A stretch of DNA of 5,383 bases. Origin: Nitrospirota bacterium (GTDB lineage Bacteria; Nitrospirota; Thermodesulfovibrionia; Thermodesulfovibrionales; SM23-35). A model generated the notes under the pieces. It worked only from the letters and a program-made list of their open reading frames with translations, made no database searches and was not told the DNA's origin. The DNA is taken from NCBI GenBank assembly GCA_029883145.1, contig JAOUJR010000135.1, forward strand, positions 1 through 5,383. The letters run 5' to 3'. Positions within the stretch are counted from its first letter, which is position 1; every line of letters begins with the position of its first letter. The position numbers and the translations under genes were made by a program. This document shows positions 5,043-5,383 of the stretch, one piece after another.

Positions 5043-5282
5043 ATGGAAGAACTAACTAAAGCGCAAATAGCTATAGTGAAGGAAATAGAAAAATTAATAG
5101 TTGAATTACGGGGCGGAAATGAAGAACAGATTTGGAAGAAGACATTTGAAAAAATCCTCAAATTAGTTGATGAATTTGAGCTCGCAAAACACAAAGAAAC
5201 AATAGAATCCATATACGATAAATTTATAAAAGAAGGTCTTTACGAATATGCTGGAAGGTTTGCTGCAAAATGTAACCTTTAA
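5043..5282 (+). CDS. Small helical protein of unknown function (79 residues)
   Basis: ATG 5043 is preceded by GAGG (5030-5033) nine bases upstream, in an A/G-rich run typical of a good ribosome binding site, so translation is likely. The product begins MEELTKAQIAIVKEIEKLIV, is Lys/Glu-rich and appears to be all helix with amphipathic spacing. A second helical block runs through KTFEKILKLVDEFELAKHKE, and the end reads YEYAGRFAAKCNL. It has no signal peptide, membrane segment, recognisable DNA-binding fold or catalytic motif. I do not recognise a family. It follows hepT by 283 bases on the same strand, which is too far for coupling. No clear promoter or terminator was found around it. It could be an accessory-region orphan or a structural adaptor. 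Confidence 0.65.
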   Translation: MEELTKAQIAIVKEIEKLIVELRGGNEEQIWKKTFEKILKLVDEFELAKHKETIESIYDKFIKEGLYEYAGRFAAKCNL

Positions 5283-5383
5283 AACAGACGAAATGTCAAA
5301 ACTCCCAAGATATGCCCTTAATAACCGTAACCAGATATCCTACTTCTAACATTCACTCAAAAGTGATCTATTGCTTCCTCCTA

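Noticed and set aside
5283..5383. Possible small frames after 5282, including ATG 5293 with 18 codons, and a minus-strand AGGAGG near the end
   Set aside because: The peptides are very short and unrecognised. The AGGAGG has no well-placed start codon within the window.
1..5383. CRISPR arrays, tRNA or rRNA genes, insertion sequences
   Set aside because: No regularly spaced repeats, cloverleaf-like stretches, transposase motifs or terminal inverted repeats were seen on either strand.

Overview
The window reads as a piece of a bacterial chromosome with AT-rich, compact genes. The tyrosyl-tRNA synthetase is the long bacterial type with a C-terminal S4 domain. The small TPR protein ending in a basic Leu-rich tail resembles proteins I associate with Nitrospirota and Desulfobacterota, but that lineage guess is weak. 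Two toxin-antitoxin (TA) modules, a probable gene remnant and several short unassigned frames suggest an accessory-rich stretch around a housekeeping core.

Layout. (1) Bases 1-849, plus strand: the C-terminal part of a GAF-containing sensor histidine kinase, cut by the window start. (2) Bases 850-1185: no intact gene that I can name. It holds a 41-codon plus-strand frame and, on the minus strand, what looks like a decayed fragment of an adenine-specific DNA methylase. (3) Bases 1186-1737, minus strand: a two-gene TA operon, with a ribbon-helix-helix antitoxin followed by a RelE/ParE-type toxin. Its promoter has an inverted repeat over the -10 region. (4) Bases 1841-3589, minus strand: a TPR protein followed by tyrS. 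tyrS has its own well-spaced promoter so close to the ATG that the transcript would be almost leaderless. (5) Bases 3590-3915: a divergent intergenic region with a candidate promoter, a 35-codon frame and a nested inverted repeat whose 3' arm contains the next gene's Shine-Dalgarno sequence. (6) Bases 3916-4759, plus strand: an overlapping mntA-hepT (MNT nucleotidyltransferase antitoxin / HEPN RNase toxin) type VII TA pair. (7) Bases 4760-5383: a 42-codon frame without a standard start, a 15-base palindrome, and an intact small helical protein of unknown function with a good Shine-Dalgarno.

How the genes relate. The two TA modules sit on either side of the TPR-tyrS pair and face away from it: the minus-strand module lies downstream of tyrS, and the plus-strand module diverges from the TPR gene. 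In both modules the antitoxin comes first, and the best-supported toxin start is a TTG codon with a GAGG Shine-Dalgarno at or inside the antitoxin's 3' end. That would keep toxin synthesis low and coupled to antitoxin translation. I do not see a clearly new multi-gene system. The least explained parts are the mntA leader structure, the near-leaderless tyrS promoter and the small protein downstream of hepT.
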